Shown piece by piece: positions 11,201-18,215 of a DNA stretch of 20,304 nucleotides. Below the pieces are notes generated by a model. The model was not told the origin of the DNA. It did no database searches and saw nothing but the letters and a program-made list of their open reading frames with translations. Position 1 is the stretch's first letter, and each line of letters opens with the position of its first letter. Origin of the DNA: an uncultured Bacteroidales bacterium (lineage in GTDB: Bacteria > Bacteroidota > Bacteroidia > Bacteroidales > Muribaculaceae); NCBI GenBank assembly GCA_900552315.1, contig URZM01000019.1, forward strand, positions 1-20,304. Direction: 5' to 3'. The position numbers and the translations under genes are program-made.

Positions 11201-12686
11201 GCGTGAACTGACAATCACCGTAACAGAGGTGAAGGGCGACGACAAGCTCCCTGCCTGGCGCAATGTGGCGGACTATGCCACACGCTTCCTGATGATGCCC
11301 CGCACCTTCAGCTTCAAGTGGCGGCAGTCGCACTCCATGAACCTCCCGCTGTTCACGCCCGACGTAGGGGATGTCTTCGGCCAAAGCCGGAACTACGGAC
11401 CCATGGCTCCCGGCCTGGATTTCGCCTTCGGATTCATTGACGAGTCATACCTGGACAAGGCTTTGGAGCGCGGTTGGCTGCTGACTGACGGCTCGCAGAT
11501 TTCGCCTGCGATATGGAGCAACACCCAGGAGTTCAATTTCGAGCTCAACCTGGAGCCGATTCGCGGCCTGAAGATATTGCTGACCAACAACCGTACGGAC
11601 AACCGCACGCAGCAGGTGCAGTTCATGTACGCCGACATGCCTACCACGCGCACCGGCTCGTTCACCAAGACCCACATAGCCATAGCCACGGCTTTGCGAG
11701 GCAGTTCGGCTGATGACGGCTACGCATCCAAGGCCTTCTCCGATTTCCTGGCCAACATCCCCGTCGTTGCCGGCCGTTATGAGGAACAATTCCGTGGCAG
11801 ACATTACCCATCCACCGGTTTCATGGAGGGCAATCCTCTCGGCGGCACGGAGTACGACCCTGCCGTGGGTACTGTCTCCCGCACCAGTTCTGATGTGCTC
11901 ATACCCGCCTTCCTGGCGGCTTACTCAGGCCAGAGCCCGACCAAAGTGGCTCTCACGGCTTTCCCCTCTCTCTCGGCCATACGTCCCAACTGGCGCGTCA
12001 CTTATGATGGGTTCATGCAGATGCCTTGGTTCAAGAAGCTTTTCAAGAGCTTCACCCTCAGCCATGCCTACCAATGCACATATGCGGTGGGGTCCTACAC
12101 CTCATATCTTAACTGGATTGGCGTGGACGGGGACATAGGTTTCACGCTCGATGAGCAGACGCAGAGTCCTATACCTTCGTCTCCCTACAACATCTCTTCA
12201 GTGACCATCACCGAAAAATTCGCGCCTTTGCTGGGCGTGAGCGCCACTTTGAACAACGGCATGACCTTCAACCTCGAGTACCGCGATTCCCGCACCCTGA
12301 GCCTGAACGCATCCGCCGGCCAGATTGTGGAGGCCACAAGCAAACAGGTCACCGTGGGCGCCGGATACAAGATTGCGAATTTCAACAAGATCTTGAAGAT
12401 GGGTTCCTCACAGGGTGGCGTGAGCAATGACCTTACCATGAATCTGGATTTCTCGTTCTCCAACAACCAGAGCCTCATACGCAAGATAGAGACCGCCTTC
12501 ACGCAGGCGCAAAACGGCACGCAGACACTCTCCATCAATTTCACCGCGCAGTATGTGCTGTCGCGTCGTTTGACTCTGGGGGCATTCTTCGACCACCAGG
12601 TGAACACGCCGCTCGTCTCCAACAGTTCGTACCCCACCTCCAACACCAACTACGGCATCTCTGTCAACATGTCCCTGGCGCGTTGA
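5211..12686 (+). CDS. sprA: SprA/Sov: type IX secretion system outer-membrane translocon
   Basis: This 2491-residue protein is the SprA family (called Sov in Porphyromonas). The family forms a giant, reported 36-strand outer-membrane beta-barrel through which type IX cargo leaves the periplasm, with partners such as PorV. A signal peptide is visible at about residues 1-32 (basic TRR, then a hydrophobic core to VVMA and SA). Family signatures include the N-terminal region LRDPSNIKTEAVFDPATG (about 87-104) and AYIDDFESSQTGIDMRSP (838-855). The body is dominated by amphipathic strands, and the C terminus runs to a barrel-like end. Around residues 1920-1990 a Ser/Lys/Arg-rich stretch leads into a small beta-rich segment. 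The length matches the family and the frame is intact. The start at 5211 precedes the signal peptide directly. No good Shine-Dalgarno is seen; the nearest AGGGAG is about 17 bases upstream. It is the last gene before a strong terminator. No T9SS partner genes (porV, gldKLMN) are in the window. Confidence 0.96.
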   Translation: MSSLTRRNIALTVWTMLAATVLTVVMATPQSARTSSGELKPPPSNPPVQYTGSHIPDSIILPSPVQTTLPREYADYAGREYAADLRDPSNIKTEAVFDPATGLYVIHTRVGEMDVVTPYQMTADQYNSVAVRKDMVDYFQQRNAESFEQKEKQPFNILDMNFALGPLEKVFGPGGVRLTTQGSIQLNLGVKSNKTDNPALSQNQRRKTYFDFDQKIQATINASVGDKMKFNMTYNTDATFDFDSKNLKLAYEGKEDEIIKLIEAGNVSMTTGSSLIRGSTALFGLKTKLQFGKLTLTGLISQQNSESKTVNTQGGAQTTPFSIKADDYDANRHFFLSQFFYEHYDEFASRLPHVSSGVNITRIEVWVTNKSGKYDESRNFVGFMDLGESSNLANDYWRPDLNYPNPCNQSNNLLTVIKNEYPDARNINQVTQVLEPLRAYGIEGGEDYEKVESARLLKNSEYTLNSSLGYISLKSALSSDEVLAVAFEYTYNGKVYQVGEFSNDVTNTSQSLYLKMLRGTTIAPKLPMWKLMMKNVYSLGAYQLQSKNFKLNIKYLSDTTGTEIVYLPVGPIANQSLLQVMNLDRLDNNQESNSDGFFDYIEGYTVQSSTGKIIFPVAEPFGKNLIRKIGDEALARPYAYTELYDSTLTVARQFADKNKFSLVGEYQASNGAQIRLGAMNVPRGSVVVTAGGVTLTENADYTVDYTMGIVTITNQSIIDSGTNVSVRLENQSLFSMQRKTLLGLDAQYKFSKDFTLGGTLLHFSEKALTEKVNLGDEVINNTMWGLNLNYSTQFMWLTNLLNKIPTVNATTPSSLNLTAEFAQLLPHQQKSGSPSGSAYIDDFESSQTGIDMRSPYSWFLASTPYDGGSDPLFPEAALTNNVAYGKNRALLSWYYIDRLFTQKNSSQIPGYLRNDLDQLSNPYVREITTNELFPNREQNYGEAQTIQTLNLSFYPTERGPYNLDDVDVDDHGDLLYPEKRWGGIMRKMDNTNFETSNVEYIQFWMMDPFLDPELHNTEGGDLYFNFGEISEDILKDGLKSYENGLPIDGSNQFITETNWGRVSTQNSLTYAFENAENARPMQDVGLDGLPNSDEFTFPSYSQFLDNMRRKLPASTVAELSENPFSVFSDPAQDNYHFYRSPWYDDNRTGILDRYKHYNGVEGNSLSPDQSDNPQYQSARTVPDVEDINQDNTLNEYERYFQYKVSIRPEDMEVGKNYITDKRQYRKLVRNGTYQDVVWYQFKIPLKQPDKVVGGINDWSTVRFARMFMTGFKAVTHLRFATLELVRGEWRDYEFNLNSRDDSPAEGELDMSIVNIEENSSREPVNYVLPPDVTRIQDPGQAQATLLNEQSMSLKVTGLQAGDARGVYKNTLNDLRIYKRLQMWVHAEALVDNPTDLRNGDLAMFIRLGSDVKNNYYEYEIPLDLTPPRSNYNNLSTADRRIVWPLDNRLDVALSAFPAIKTRRNHDRSAGMEGVGFNILYSERDPDNAANTISVLGNPSLSDVRVMLIGVRNKSNTTKGGTIWVNELKVTDFDESGGWAMKGNVNLGLSDVASVNAGAHIETAGFGGVDQGLASRRLDDYEQYNVAVQTDLGRFLPEGAKLNAPVYYSISKEKTTPKYNPLDQDILLKDALDAVTTKQEKDSISGFAVTHKTVESFSVSGLRFNVQSKTPMPWDPANFQASFSFNKQRNIDPVTEYENTNDYKGSFQYTYNPVVKGLKPFSFIKGKGKGAKFLKDWELNWLFNSLSFYTNISRYYYEQQTRSEVDQFFQLPVQVSKNFIWDRQLNLTWNLTKSLSFTFASNTTARIEETIGAVNKKLFPDKYREWRDTVWNSIKGLGTPWNYNQTFTATYRAPFNRIPALDYLTGNVSYNAIYKWDRGATVDDVYLGNTIQNQATWNADARLNFETLFGKVPYFKAVNKRFSTSSSARKSNSKRDREKNKPKKFEKVITLEADTITELKHNLKAKKVKVTAMENGKRVTIKTKTVDDNTLQILDKGPRELTITVTEVKGDDKLPAWRNVADYATRFLMMPRTFSFKWRQSHSMNLPLFTPDVGDVFGQSRNYGPMAPGLDFAFGFIDESYLDKALERGWLLTDGSQISPAIWSNTQEFNFELNLEPIRGLKILLTNNRTDNRTQQVQFMYADMPTTRTGSFTKTHIAIATALRGSSADDGYASKAFSDFLANIPVVAGRYEEQFRGRHYPSTGFMEGNPLGGTEYDPAVGTVSRTSSDVLIPAFLAAYSGQSPTKVALTAFPSLSAIRPNWRVTYDGFMQMPWFKKLFKSFTLSHAYQCTYAVGSYTSYLNWIGVDGDIGFTLDEQTQSPIPSSPYNISSVTITEKFAPLLGVSATLNNGMTFNLEYRDSRTLSLNASAGQIVEATSKQVTVGAGYKIANFNKILKMGSSQGGVSNDLTMNLDFSFSNNQSLIRKIETAFTQAQNGTQTLSINFTAQYVLSRRLTLGAFFDHQVNTPLVSNSSYPTSNTNYGISVNMSLAR

Positions 12687-12766
12687 CGCCGTGCAACCAT
12701 ACTCTCATGCCGGCCGTACACGCCATGGCTCCCTTCCCTGTGATTGCCGTGCATGTTACGCTTCGG

Positions 12767-12795
12767 CCTGGGCGCGGCCAGCTCAGGTTTTTTTT
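12767..12795 (+). terminator. Intrinsic terminator after sprA
   Basis: A 7-bp stem (CCTGGGC at 12767-12773 with GCTCAGG at 12781-12787, one G-U wobble) and a 7-base loop are followed at once by eight T residues (12788-12795). It sits 80 bases past the sprA stop and would end the tamB-ruvA-sprA transcript. The T-run is separated by a single G from the -7 element of the next unit. Confidence 0.75.
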
Positions 12796-12796
12796 G

Positions 12797-12804
12797 TAAC
12801 TTTG
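12797..12804 (+). promoter_or_regulatory. Putative -7 promoter element for tamL
   Basis: TAACTTTG fits the Bacteroidota TAnnTTTG consensus. The place where a -33 TTTG should lie (about 12774-12777) is occupied by the loop of the sprA terminator and does not match, so the promoter rests on the -7 box alone. Transcription would begin around 12809-12812, giving a leader of about 40 bases to the chosen tamL start. This position also rules out the longer in-frame start at 12744. Confidence 0.55.
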
Positions 12805-12848
12805 CAGTTCGTTACGGTACACCCTTGTCCGTGTATCAGGAATCTTAT

Positions 12849-15218
12849 ATGTGTTTGGAGTCACTCCTTCGGTGGTCATATATCGCTCGTATGTCGGCGC
12901 CGGTGTTCATCTCGGTGCTGGCATGGCTTTTCATCTCCTGTTCGGCCGTGAGGCATGTGCCGGACGGAAGCCTGCTGCTCAGTTCGGTGGATATTGATGT
13001 CCAAGACTCCACCGGACTCATAGATGAGGAGCAGATGGCCTTGTACCTGCGGCAGATTCCCAATCACAAATTCCTTTGGAGCGCCAAGTTGCAGCTTGGG
13101 GTCTACAATATGAGCGGCAAGGACACCACTAAGTGGTGGAACCGTTGGATAAGGCGTATAGGCGAGCCTCCCGTTATCTGGGACTCGACCCTTACGGAAC
13201 TGTCTGCCAGGCAGCTTCGTCAGGCCATGCTGAACAAGGGCTTCTTGGGCGCGAGGGTGAAGGTGGACACGCTCGCTCGCTGGGACAAGAAACGCATGGA
13301 TGTCAAGTACACCCTGTTGCCCGGCGTGCCGCACGTGTTGCAGAACATCAGCTATGATGTGGCGGATACCGCTGTCGCGGCCATCGTGAACCGGCGTCTG
13401 CGAAATTCGCTCATAGGGGTCGGCGACCTTCTGGACATGAACATGCTCGACGCCGAGCGCGAGCGCATCACAGCCGACTTGCGCAACCGTGGATATTGGG
13501 GCTACTCCAAGGACTATGTCACCTTCAGCGCCGACACCACCGAAGGAAGCACGGCCGTGGACCTGACAGTGGTGGTCGGCACGCCTCATGCCCGGGGCGG
13601 TGCCGGGGCGGTGCCCTCCGATTCTCTGCCATTCTGGGGACCCCGTTTTGTGAGGAACGTGTATGTAGTCATGAACTATGACCCCGCGCGTATGCTCTCC
13701 GTCAGAGACATATCCCTCTCCGACACCCTGCATCAGGATGGGCTCACCATCCTTAGCGACGGCAAGCCTTATCTGCACGCCTCCGTCTTGCGCGAGAACA
13801 TCTTCATAGCTCCCGGTGAAAAATACAGGGAGCGTGATGTGACACGCACATATCAGGCTTTGGGGCGGCTTGATATATTGCGTTTCGTGAATATACAGAT
13901 GCTTCCCGGGCCTGACGGCATCCTGGACGCGTATGTGCTGCTGACTCCCGGCAAGCCGCAGACCATAAGTTTCGAGGTGGAAGGCACCAACTCCGAGGGC
14001 GACCTGGGTGTGGCTGCGGCCATAGGGTACACCCATCGCAACATCGGCAAGGGTTCCGAGACGTTCACCGCCAAGGTGAGGGGCGCGTACGAGTCGCTGT
14101 CCGGCAACCTGGAGGGGCTGATACATGACCGATACATGGAGTATTCGCTCAATATGGGCCTGACATTCCCAAAATTCAAGGCTCCATTCCTAAGTTCCCG
14201 ATTCAAACGCAGGATACAGGCCACCACGGAGCTGCATGTGTCTATGAGCTATCAGGAGCGCCCGGAGTACACGCGCGTTATTGCGTCGGCGGGCATGAGC
14301 TACAACTGGAGCGAGCGACGAAGGGCACGCAGGCATGTCTGGACCCCTCTCGACATCAATTACGTATATCTGCCCGAAAGCACCAATGATTTCATAAACC
14401 AGATTGCCCCGGACAACCCGCTGCTGCGTTACAGCTACGAGGATCATTTTATAATGAGCATGGCCTACCGCTACTATTGCTCGAACAAGCGGTCCGAAAA
14501 CCCGTATAGCCGCAAGCCCCAGACCGATGTGTGGACTTTGCGTGTAAATGCGGAGATGGCAGGCAACCTCCTTTATGCAATCAACAGTATTTTCACTCAC
14601 AGAGACGATGCGCGCCATGACCCATACAAGGTCTTCGGCATAAGATATTCCCAATATGTCAAGGCCGAGGTCGACTATGGGTTTGCCCATGCATTTGATT
14701 CCCGCAACTCCCTGGCCTTCCATGTGGCCTTCGGTGCCGCCTATCCTTACGGCAACTCACGCATCCTGCCTTTCGAGAAGCGTTTCTACGGCGGTGGCGC
14801 GAACGGCGTGAGGGGCTGGGATGTGCGCACCCTCGGCCCCGGCAGTTATGACGCCTCCAACTCTGTCAGCTCTTTCATCAACCAGTGTGGCGACATCATG
14901 CTCACTTTGAGTGCAGAGTATCGTGCCAAGCTCTTCTGGGTGATAGAAGGTGCCCTGTTCGTGGATGCCGGCAACATCTGGACCGTACATGCTTATGACA
15001 ACCAAGAGGGGGGCATGTTCCACTTCAACAGCTTCTACAAGCAGCTGGCCGCCTCATACGGCCTTGGGATACGTCTGAATTTCAACTATTTCCTTATAAG
15101 GGTAGACATGGGCATGAAAGCGCGGAACCCTGCCGCCGGGCAGCAGTCATGGCCGTTGCTGCATCCACGTTGGGGGCGCGATTCCAGTTTCCATTTCTCC
15201 ATTGGCTATCCTTTCTGA
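12849..15218 (+). CDS. tamL: TamL-like outer-membrane lipoprotein (Omp85/BamA family)
   Basis: This protein is an Omp85-family outer-membrane protein of the Bacteroidota-specific, lipid-anchored TamL type, the presumed partner of TamB. From the ATG at 12849 it is 789 residues. A lipoprotein signal runs through WLFIS to lipid-acceptor C31, followed by SAVRHVPDG, the typical start of a mature TamL. No acidic surface-export signal follows the cysteine, consistent with a periplasm-facing lipid. POTRA-like domains occupy roughly 50-420 and the 16-strand barrel the rest. The conserved loop-6 motif is RFYGGGANGVRGW (645-657, VRG core 654-656), and the chain ends in an aromatic FSIGYPF. Other possible starts are GTG 12831 and ATG 12891. 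I prefer 12849 because it supplies Arg residues to the signal n-region, whereas 12891 would leave none. The open frame reaches 12744, but that lies upstream of the predicted terminator and promoter. The HAD gene follows after 11 bases. Confidence 0.88.
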   Translation: MCLESLLRWSYIARMSAPVFISVLAWLFISCSAVRHVPDGSLLLSSVDIDVQDSTGLIDEEQMALYLRQIPNHKFLWSAKLQLGVYNMSGKDTTKWWNRWIRRIGEPPVIWDSTLTELSARQLRQAMLNKGFLGARVKVDTLARWDKKRMDVKYTLLPGVPHVLQNISYDVADTAVAAIVNRRLRNSLIGVGDLLDMNMLDAERERITADLRNRGYWGYSKDYVTFSADTTEGSTAVDLTVVVGTPHARGGAGAVPSDSLPFWGPRFVRNVYVVMNYDPARMLSVRDISLSDTLHQDGLTILSDGKPYLHASVLRENIFIAPGEKYRERDVTRTYQALGRLDILRFVNIQMLPGPDGILDAYVLLTPGKPQTISFEVEGTNSEGDLGVAAAIGYTHRNIGKGSETFTAKVRGAYESLSGNLEGLIHDRYMEYSLNMGLTFPKFKAPFLSSRFKRRIQATTELHVSMSYQERPEYTRVIASAGMSYNWSERRRARRHVWTPLDINYVYLPESTNDFINQIAPDNPLLRYSYEDHFIMSMAYRYYCSNKRSENPYSRKPQTDVWTLRVNAEMAGNLLYAINSIFTHRDDARHDPYKVFGIRYSQYVKAEVDYGFAHAFDSRNSLAFHVAFGAAYPYGNSRILPFEKRFYGGGANGVRGWDVRTLGPGSYDASNSVSSFINQCGDIMLTLSAEYRAKLFWVIEGALFVDAGNIWTVHAYDNQEGGMFHFNSFYKQLAASYGLGIRLNFNYFLIRVDMGMKARNPAAGQQSWPLLHPRWGRDSSFHFSIGYPF

Positions 15219-15229
15219 TTGACGTGCTT

Positions 15230-15877
15230 ATGAAAAAGTTAGTTATCTTCGACCTTGACGGTACGCTCCTCAACACCATCAATGACCTCGGCATAAGTTG
15301 CAACTACGCTCTTGAGAAGGCCGGGTTCAAGACTCATCCGCTGAGCGCTTACCCCTATATGGTGGGCAATGGCGTGCGTCGACTTATAGAACGTGCCCAA
15401 CCGGATGCCTCCTCCGCACAGGTGGATGACATGGTGCTATGGTTCAAGGAATACTATGATACGCATTGTTGCGACACTACAGTGCCTTATAAGGGTATCC
15501 CCGAGCTCTTGCGCTCTCTTGCTGATGCCGGTGCCGCTTTGGCTGTCACCTCCAACAAGTATGAGGAGGCCGTATGCAAGATAGTGAAGCATTTTTTTCC
15601 TGACATTCCCTTTGCGGCTCTGTTGGGTCAGGTGGAAGGCCGTCCCATAAAACCGGATCCGTCGGTTGTGTTCGCGGCCCTGTTGGCGTGTCCCACACCT
15701 AAGGAAGACGTGCTTTATGTAGGAGACTCCGCTGTGGACATAGAGACCGCACGCCGTGCCTGTGTGGAGAGTGTGGGAGTCACATGGGGATTCAGTCCCG
15801 TATCTCATTTGCGGAACGCGTATGCGGACCACATAGTCTCCACCCCTGCCGAGATTCTGAAAATAGCCGAGCGGTGA
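15230..15877 (+). CDS. gph: HAD-family phosphatase, phosphoglycolate phosphatase-like
   Basis: The 215-residue product is a HAD-superfamily hydrolase with a helical cap, closest in pattern to phosphoglycolate phosphatase (2-phosphoglycolate to glycolate, a salvage step after DNA 3'-end repair). All four HAD motifs are present. Motif I is FDLDGTLL with nucleophile D8 and acid/base D10. Motif II is T107-S108 (in AVTSNK). Motif III is K141 (RPIKPDP). Motif IV is GDSAVD at 165-170. The cap domain covers about residues 15-80. The frame is open from 15149 inside tamL, but MKKLVIFDLDG at 15230 is the standard start and lies 11 bases after the tamL stop. Its TGA stop overlaps the probable GTG start of the next gene. 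Substrate is inferred from family resemblance only; related HAD enzymes such as pyrophosphatases or sugar phosphatases share the same motifs. Confidence 0.88.
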   Translation: MKKLVIFDLDGTLLNTINDLGISCNYALEKAGFKTHPLSAYPYMVGNGVRRLIERAQPDASSAQVDDMVLWFKEYYDTHCCDTTVPYKGIPELLRSLADAGAALAVTSNKYEEAVCKIVKHFFPDIPFAALLGQVEGRPIKPDPSVVFAALLACPTPKEDVLYVGDSAVDIETARRACVESVGVTWGFSPVSHLRNAYADHIVSTPAEILKIAER

Positions 15878-17400
15878 GACCCGGGAGATGCGTTTCTCGT
15901 GTGTTGGGGTGGGGATTGCTCGTCGTGATTCTTGCCATCCGCATCACGGACATCTGTCAGAAGGAGCAATTGCATCCGGACGAGGTCTATTCGGTGATGA
16001 TAGCCCGCTGCAATCCTGCTTTTTATAGGGCGGTGCCTCCCGGCACATATACAGGGAATGGCTTGCAGGGACAGTTGATGGCCATGCACCCTCTTCCCGA
16101 TGATATCTCCAGGCTCTATGACGAAAACCACGACGTGCCTCATGCCAGCCTGTATTATATGGCTTTGCGTGTGGCGCTGGAGGGACAGGATGGTTGGAAT
16201 CCCCGGGACGTGGCTTTGCGAGGGGGAGTGCTCAATCTTTTTCTCCTCGTAATTACGTACTTGCTCCTTTGGCGGCTTATGTATGCGTTGACACGTGGCG
16301 ACCCTTGGTTGACTGCGGCCTCGTGTGCAATCGCTTTCCTGGCTCCCGGGGCGGGGGAATGTGTCGTCTTGGTTCGTGAGTACCAGATGGCAATGCTTGG
16401 GGTGGTGTGGTACGCGTATGCTCTATGGAGTCTGTACTCCCGTGCCGGTTACGCAGGACGTGGCAGACGCTGGGTTCGCCTGTCTTATCTGGTCCTCTCT
16501 GCCGCACTCTGCCTCTCTACCGGCTATCTTAACGCTTTCTGGCTCATGATTTTCCCGGTGGCGTGGTTCGGCGCTTTGCGTGTGTCGGGCATTTCCCGTG
16601 ACGGGGAGCGCTTTTGGCCTCTTGTATGGCAAGTGGTGTTGGCCTCTGTATGCGCCCTTGTCCTGGCCAGAGGAATATATGCGGGCTATTTCCATTTCCT
16701 CACCCATGGCTCTGTGCATAAGGCCAAGGCTTTCTCCGACTTTGGAGGCTCTTTGTGTGATGCGTTTATCCGCGACATAGCGCGCCAGGGCCTCACTCTC
16801 CCGCTGATCGTGCTATTGGCGATGTGCGTGGCATGGCGCATGGTCCGTCTCCGTTTCAATGTGGATGTGGGCCATGCCGGCGGGTGTCCCGACGTTTGTT
16901 CGACCTCATTCCTGGTGGCCATGTCGGCAGTTGCCGTGGCGACCGTGGTGGCGGTGCAATATTGCAGCCTGTTGCGTCAGGCACGTTACAGCTATCCATA
17001 TCTGCCGATGCTCTGTGGCCTGTGGCCGCTCTGTGCCGCGTGCTTGCCGCCGCGAATGGGAAAGGCGGCTTGTGCATGTGTCGTGGCATGGTTTGTGGCC
17101 TTGGGCACTTTTACGTCTCCGCGTGTCGACTACGGTTGGGAGCGTCAGGCCATGCTGTTGCGGGACGGTGCCGTGTTCCATGGCCTCAATCCAAATGAGT
17201 TGCCATTGTTGTATCCCGTGTTGAACCCTGCTGCGGAATATGTCGTAGAGCCCAAGGACTCCGTGCTTGACTTCGAGGCTGCCGCAGCTACGGTGATCCA
17301 TACTCCTCCACAGGGTCTGCCTGCGGGGATGAGGGCAGAGCGTGCCACAGGCCCTTTGCGAATAATATACAGGGACGAGACCCTGCGGTCGCGCCCCTGA
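15874..17400 (+). CDS. Polytopic membrane protein, probable GT-C (GT39/ArnT-like) glycosyltransferase
   Basis: This looks like a GT-C fold glycosyltransferase that would use a lipid-phosphate sugar donor in the inner membrane; donor and acceptor are unknown. From the GTG at 15874 it has 508 residues. A first membrane helix (about 10-24) is followed by a loop with LHPDEVYS, where D36-E37 are the likely catalytic or metal-binding acidic pair of this class. Further along come DVPHASLYY (87-95), resembling the HPPLYY motif, and REYQM (168-172), another motif common in this superfamily. Many hydrophobic segments follow (for example about 118-138, 146-162, 171-187), with a soluble C-terminal tail of roughly 90 residues. 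The GTG overlaps the gph stop as GTGA, implying translational coupling. An in-frame ATG at 15784 would add 30 polar residues inside gph and is less likely. No close family name is recognised. It ends 33 bases before the converging rprY stop. Confidence 0.65.
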   Translation: MRPGRCVSRVLGWGLLVVILAIRITDICQKEQLHPDEVYSVMIARCNPAFYRAVPPGTYTGNGLQGQLMAMHPLPDDISRLYDENHDVPHASLYYMALRVALEGQDGWNPRDVALRGGVLNLFLLVITYLLLWRLMYALTRGDPWLTAASCAIAFLAPGAGECVVLVREYQMAMLGVVWYAYALWSLYSRAGYAGRGRRWVRLSYLVLSAALCLSTGYLNAFWLMIFPVAWFGALRVSGISRDGERFWPLVWQVVLASVCALVLARGIYAGYFHFLTHGSVHKAKAFSDFGGSLCDAFIRDIARQGLTLPLIVLLAMCVAWRMVRLRFNVDVGHAGGCPDVCSTSFLVAMSAVAVATVVAVQYCSLLRQARYSYPYLPMLCGLWPLCAACLPPRMGKAACACVVAWFVALGTFTSPRVDYGWERQAMLLRDGAVFHGLNPNELPLLYPVLNPAAEYVVEPKDSVLDFEAAAATVIHTPPQGLPAGMRAERATGPLRIIYRDETLRSRP

Positions 17401-17412
17401 TGTCGTGTTCCT

Positions 17413-17435
17413 GATACCCCTTTTTAGAGGGTGTC
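17413..17435. terminator. Hairpin between converging genes, possible weak bidirectional terminator
   Basis: GATACCC (17413-17419) can pair with GGGTGTC (17429-17435), including one wobble, and the stem may extend inward with a bulge. It occupies the short gap between the glycosyltransferase stop at 17400 and the rprY stop at 17434-17436, touching the latter. Neither strand shows a T-run after the stem, so efficient intrinsic termination is doubtful. Confidence 0.3.
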
Positions 17436-18138
17436 ACTCCTCCGTAGTGGCAGGCGATATGAGTTTGTAACCCTTGCCGTGGATGTTGATGATTTCTATG
17501 GCAGGGTCATCCTTCAGCAGCTTGCGCAGTTTGGTGATGTACACATCCATGCTCCTGGCGTTGAAATAATTGTCGTCCACCCAGATATTCTTGAGAGCAT
17601 AGTTGCGCTCCAGCATCTCGTTCATGTGCGCGCACAGCAGTGCCAGCAGCTCGCTCTCCTTGGTGGTCAGCTTCTTGGTCACGTCGCCTATCACCAAGGT
17701 CTGTTTCTGGGTATCGAAGGTGAACTGGCCTATGCGGTACATGGTTATCTCCTTCTCCTTCTTGCCCCTTACGCGGCGCAGGATGGCGCTTATGCGGCTC
17801 ACAAGCTCCTCCATGGAGAACGGTTTGGTTATATAGTCGTCCGCGCCCAGGTGGAATCCCTCGAGCACATCTTCCTTCATGTTTTTGGCCGTGAGGAACA
17901 CGATGGGGACCTCTGAGTTCACCCCACGTATCTCCTGTGCCAAGGTGAAGCCATCCTTCTTGGGCATCATGACATCAAGCACGCATAGGTCATATTTCCC
18001 CTTTAGGAACGCCTTGTAACCCTTTTCACCGTCGGGAAACAGGTCAACGTTGAATCCTTTGGCCATGAGGAACTCGCGAAGCAGCATGCCCAGATTCTCG
18101 TCATCCTCGCATAGCAGGATTGTAAGTTTGTCGTCCAT
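17434..18138 (-). CDS. rprY: OmpR-family response regulator RprY
   Basis: This is a DNA-binding response regulator, very similar in sequence pattern to Bacteroides RprY. The 234-residue protein has a receiver domain (about 1-121) with acidic pocket E11-D12-D13, phosphoacceptor D55 (in LCVLDVMMPKKDGF), T83 and K105 (ITKPFSMEEL). A winged-helix DNA-binding domain (about 135-229) has a recognition helix around RSMDVYITKLRKLL (195-208) and ends at GKGYKL. It is presumably phosphorylated by RprX, encoded 77 bases upstream on the same strand. The AT-rich gap between them shows no convincing separate promoter, so cotranscription is the simplest reading. RprY homologues are reported to affect envelope, sodium-transport and stress genes in other Bacteroidales, but targets here are unknown. 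Gene name confidence comes from remembered family similarity, not a search. Confidence 0.93.
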   Translation of the reverse strand: MDDKLTILLCEDDENLGMLLREFLMAKGFNVDLFPDGEKGYKAFLKGKYDLCVLDVMMPKKDGFTLAQEIRGVNSEVPIVFLTAKNMKEDVLEGFHLGADDYITKPFSMEELVSRISAILRRVRGKKEKEITMYRIGQFTFDTQKQTLVIGDVTKKLTTKESELLALLCAHMNEMLERNYALKNIWVDDNYFNARSMDVYITKLRKLLKDDPAIEIINIHGKGYKLISPATTEE

Positions 18139-18215
18139 ATCTGTATGTCGTTAAAGTTTTTATTCTTATTTTAAATTAAACATCCGGAAACGTTAAAAGG
18201 TTGCAATCTCAGAGA

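Noticed and set aside
12744..12848. N-terminal extension of tamL
   Set aside because: This start lies upstream of the sprA terminator and the tamL -7 box. The lipoprotein signal peptide needs a start at 12849 (or 12891).
15784..15873. ATG start for the glycosyltransferase inside gph
   Set aside because: It would overlap gph by 94 bases and add a polar stretch before the first membrane helix; the GTG at 15874 gives a 4-base coupled overlap. It cannot be fully excluded.
18139..18215. Separate promoter for rprY in the rprX-rprY gap
   Set aside because: The best candidate, TAATTTAA on the minus strand, lacks the TTTG ending, and the nearest TTG is about 25 bases upstream, outside the usual spacing.
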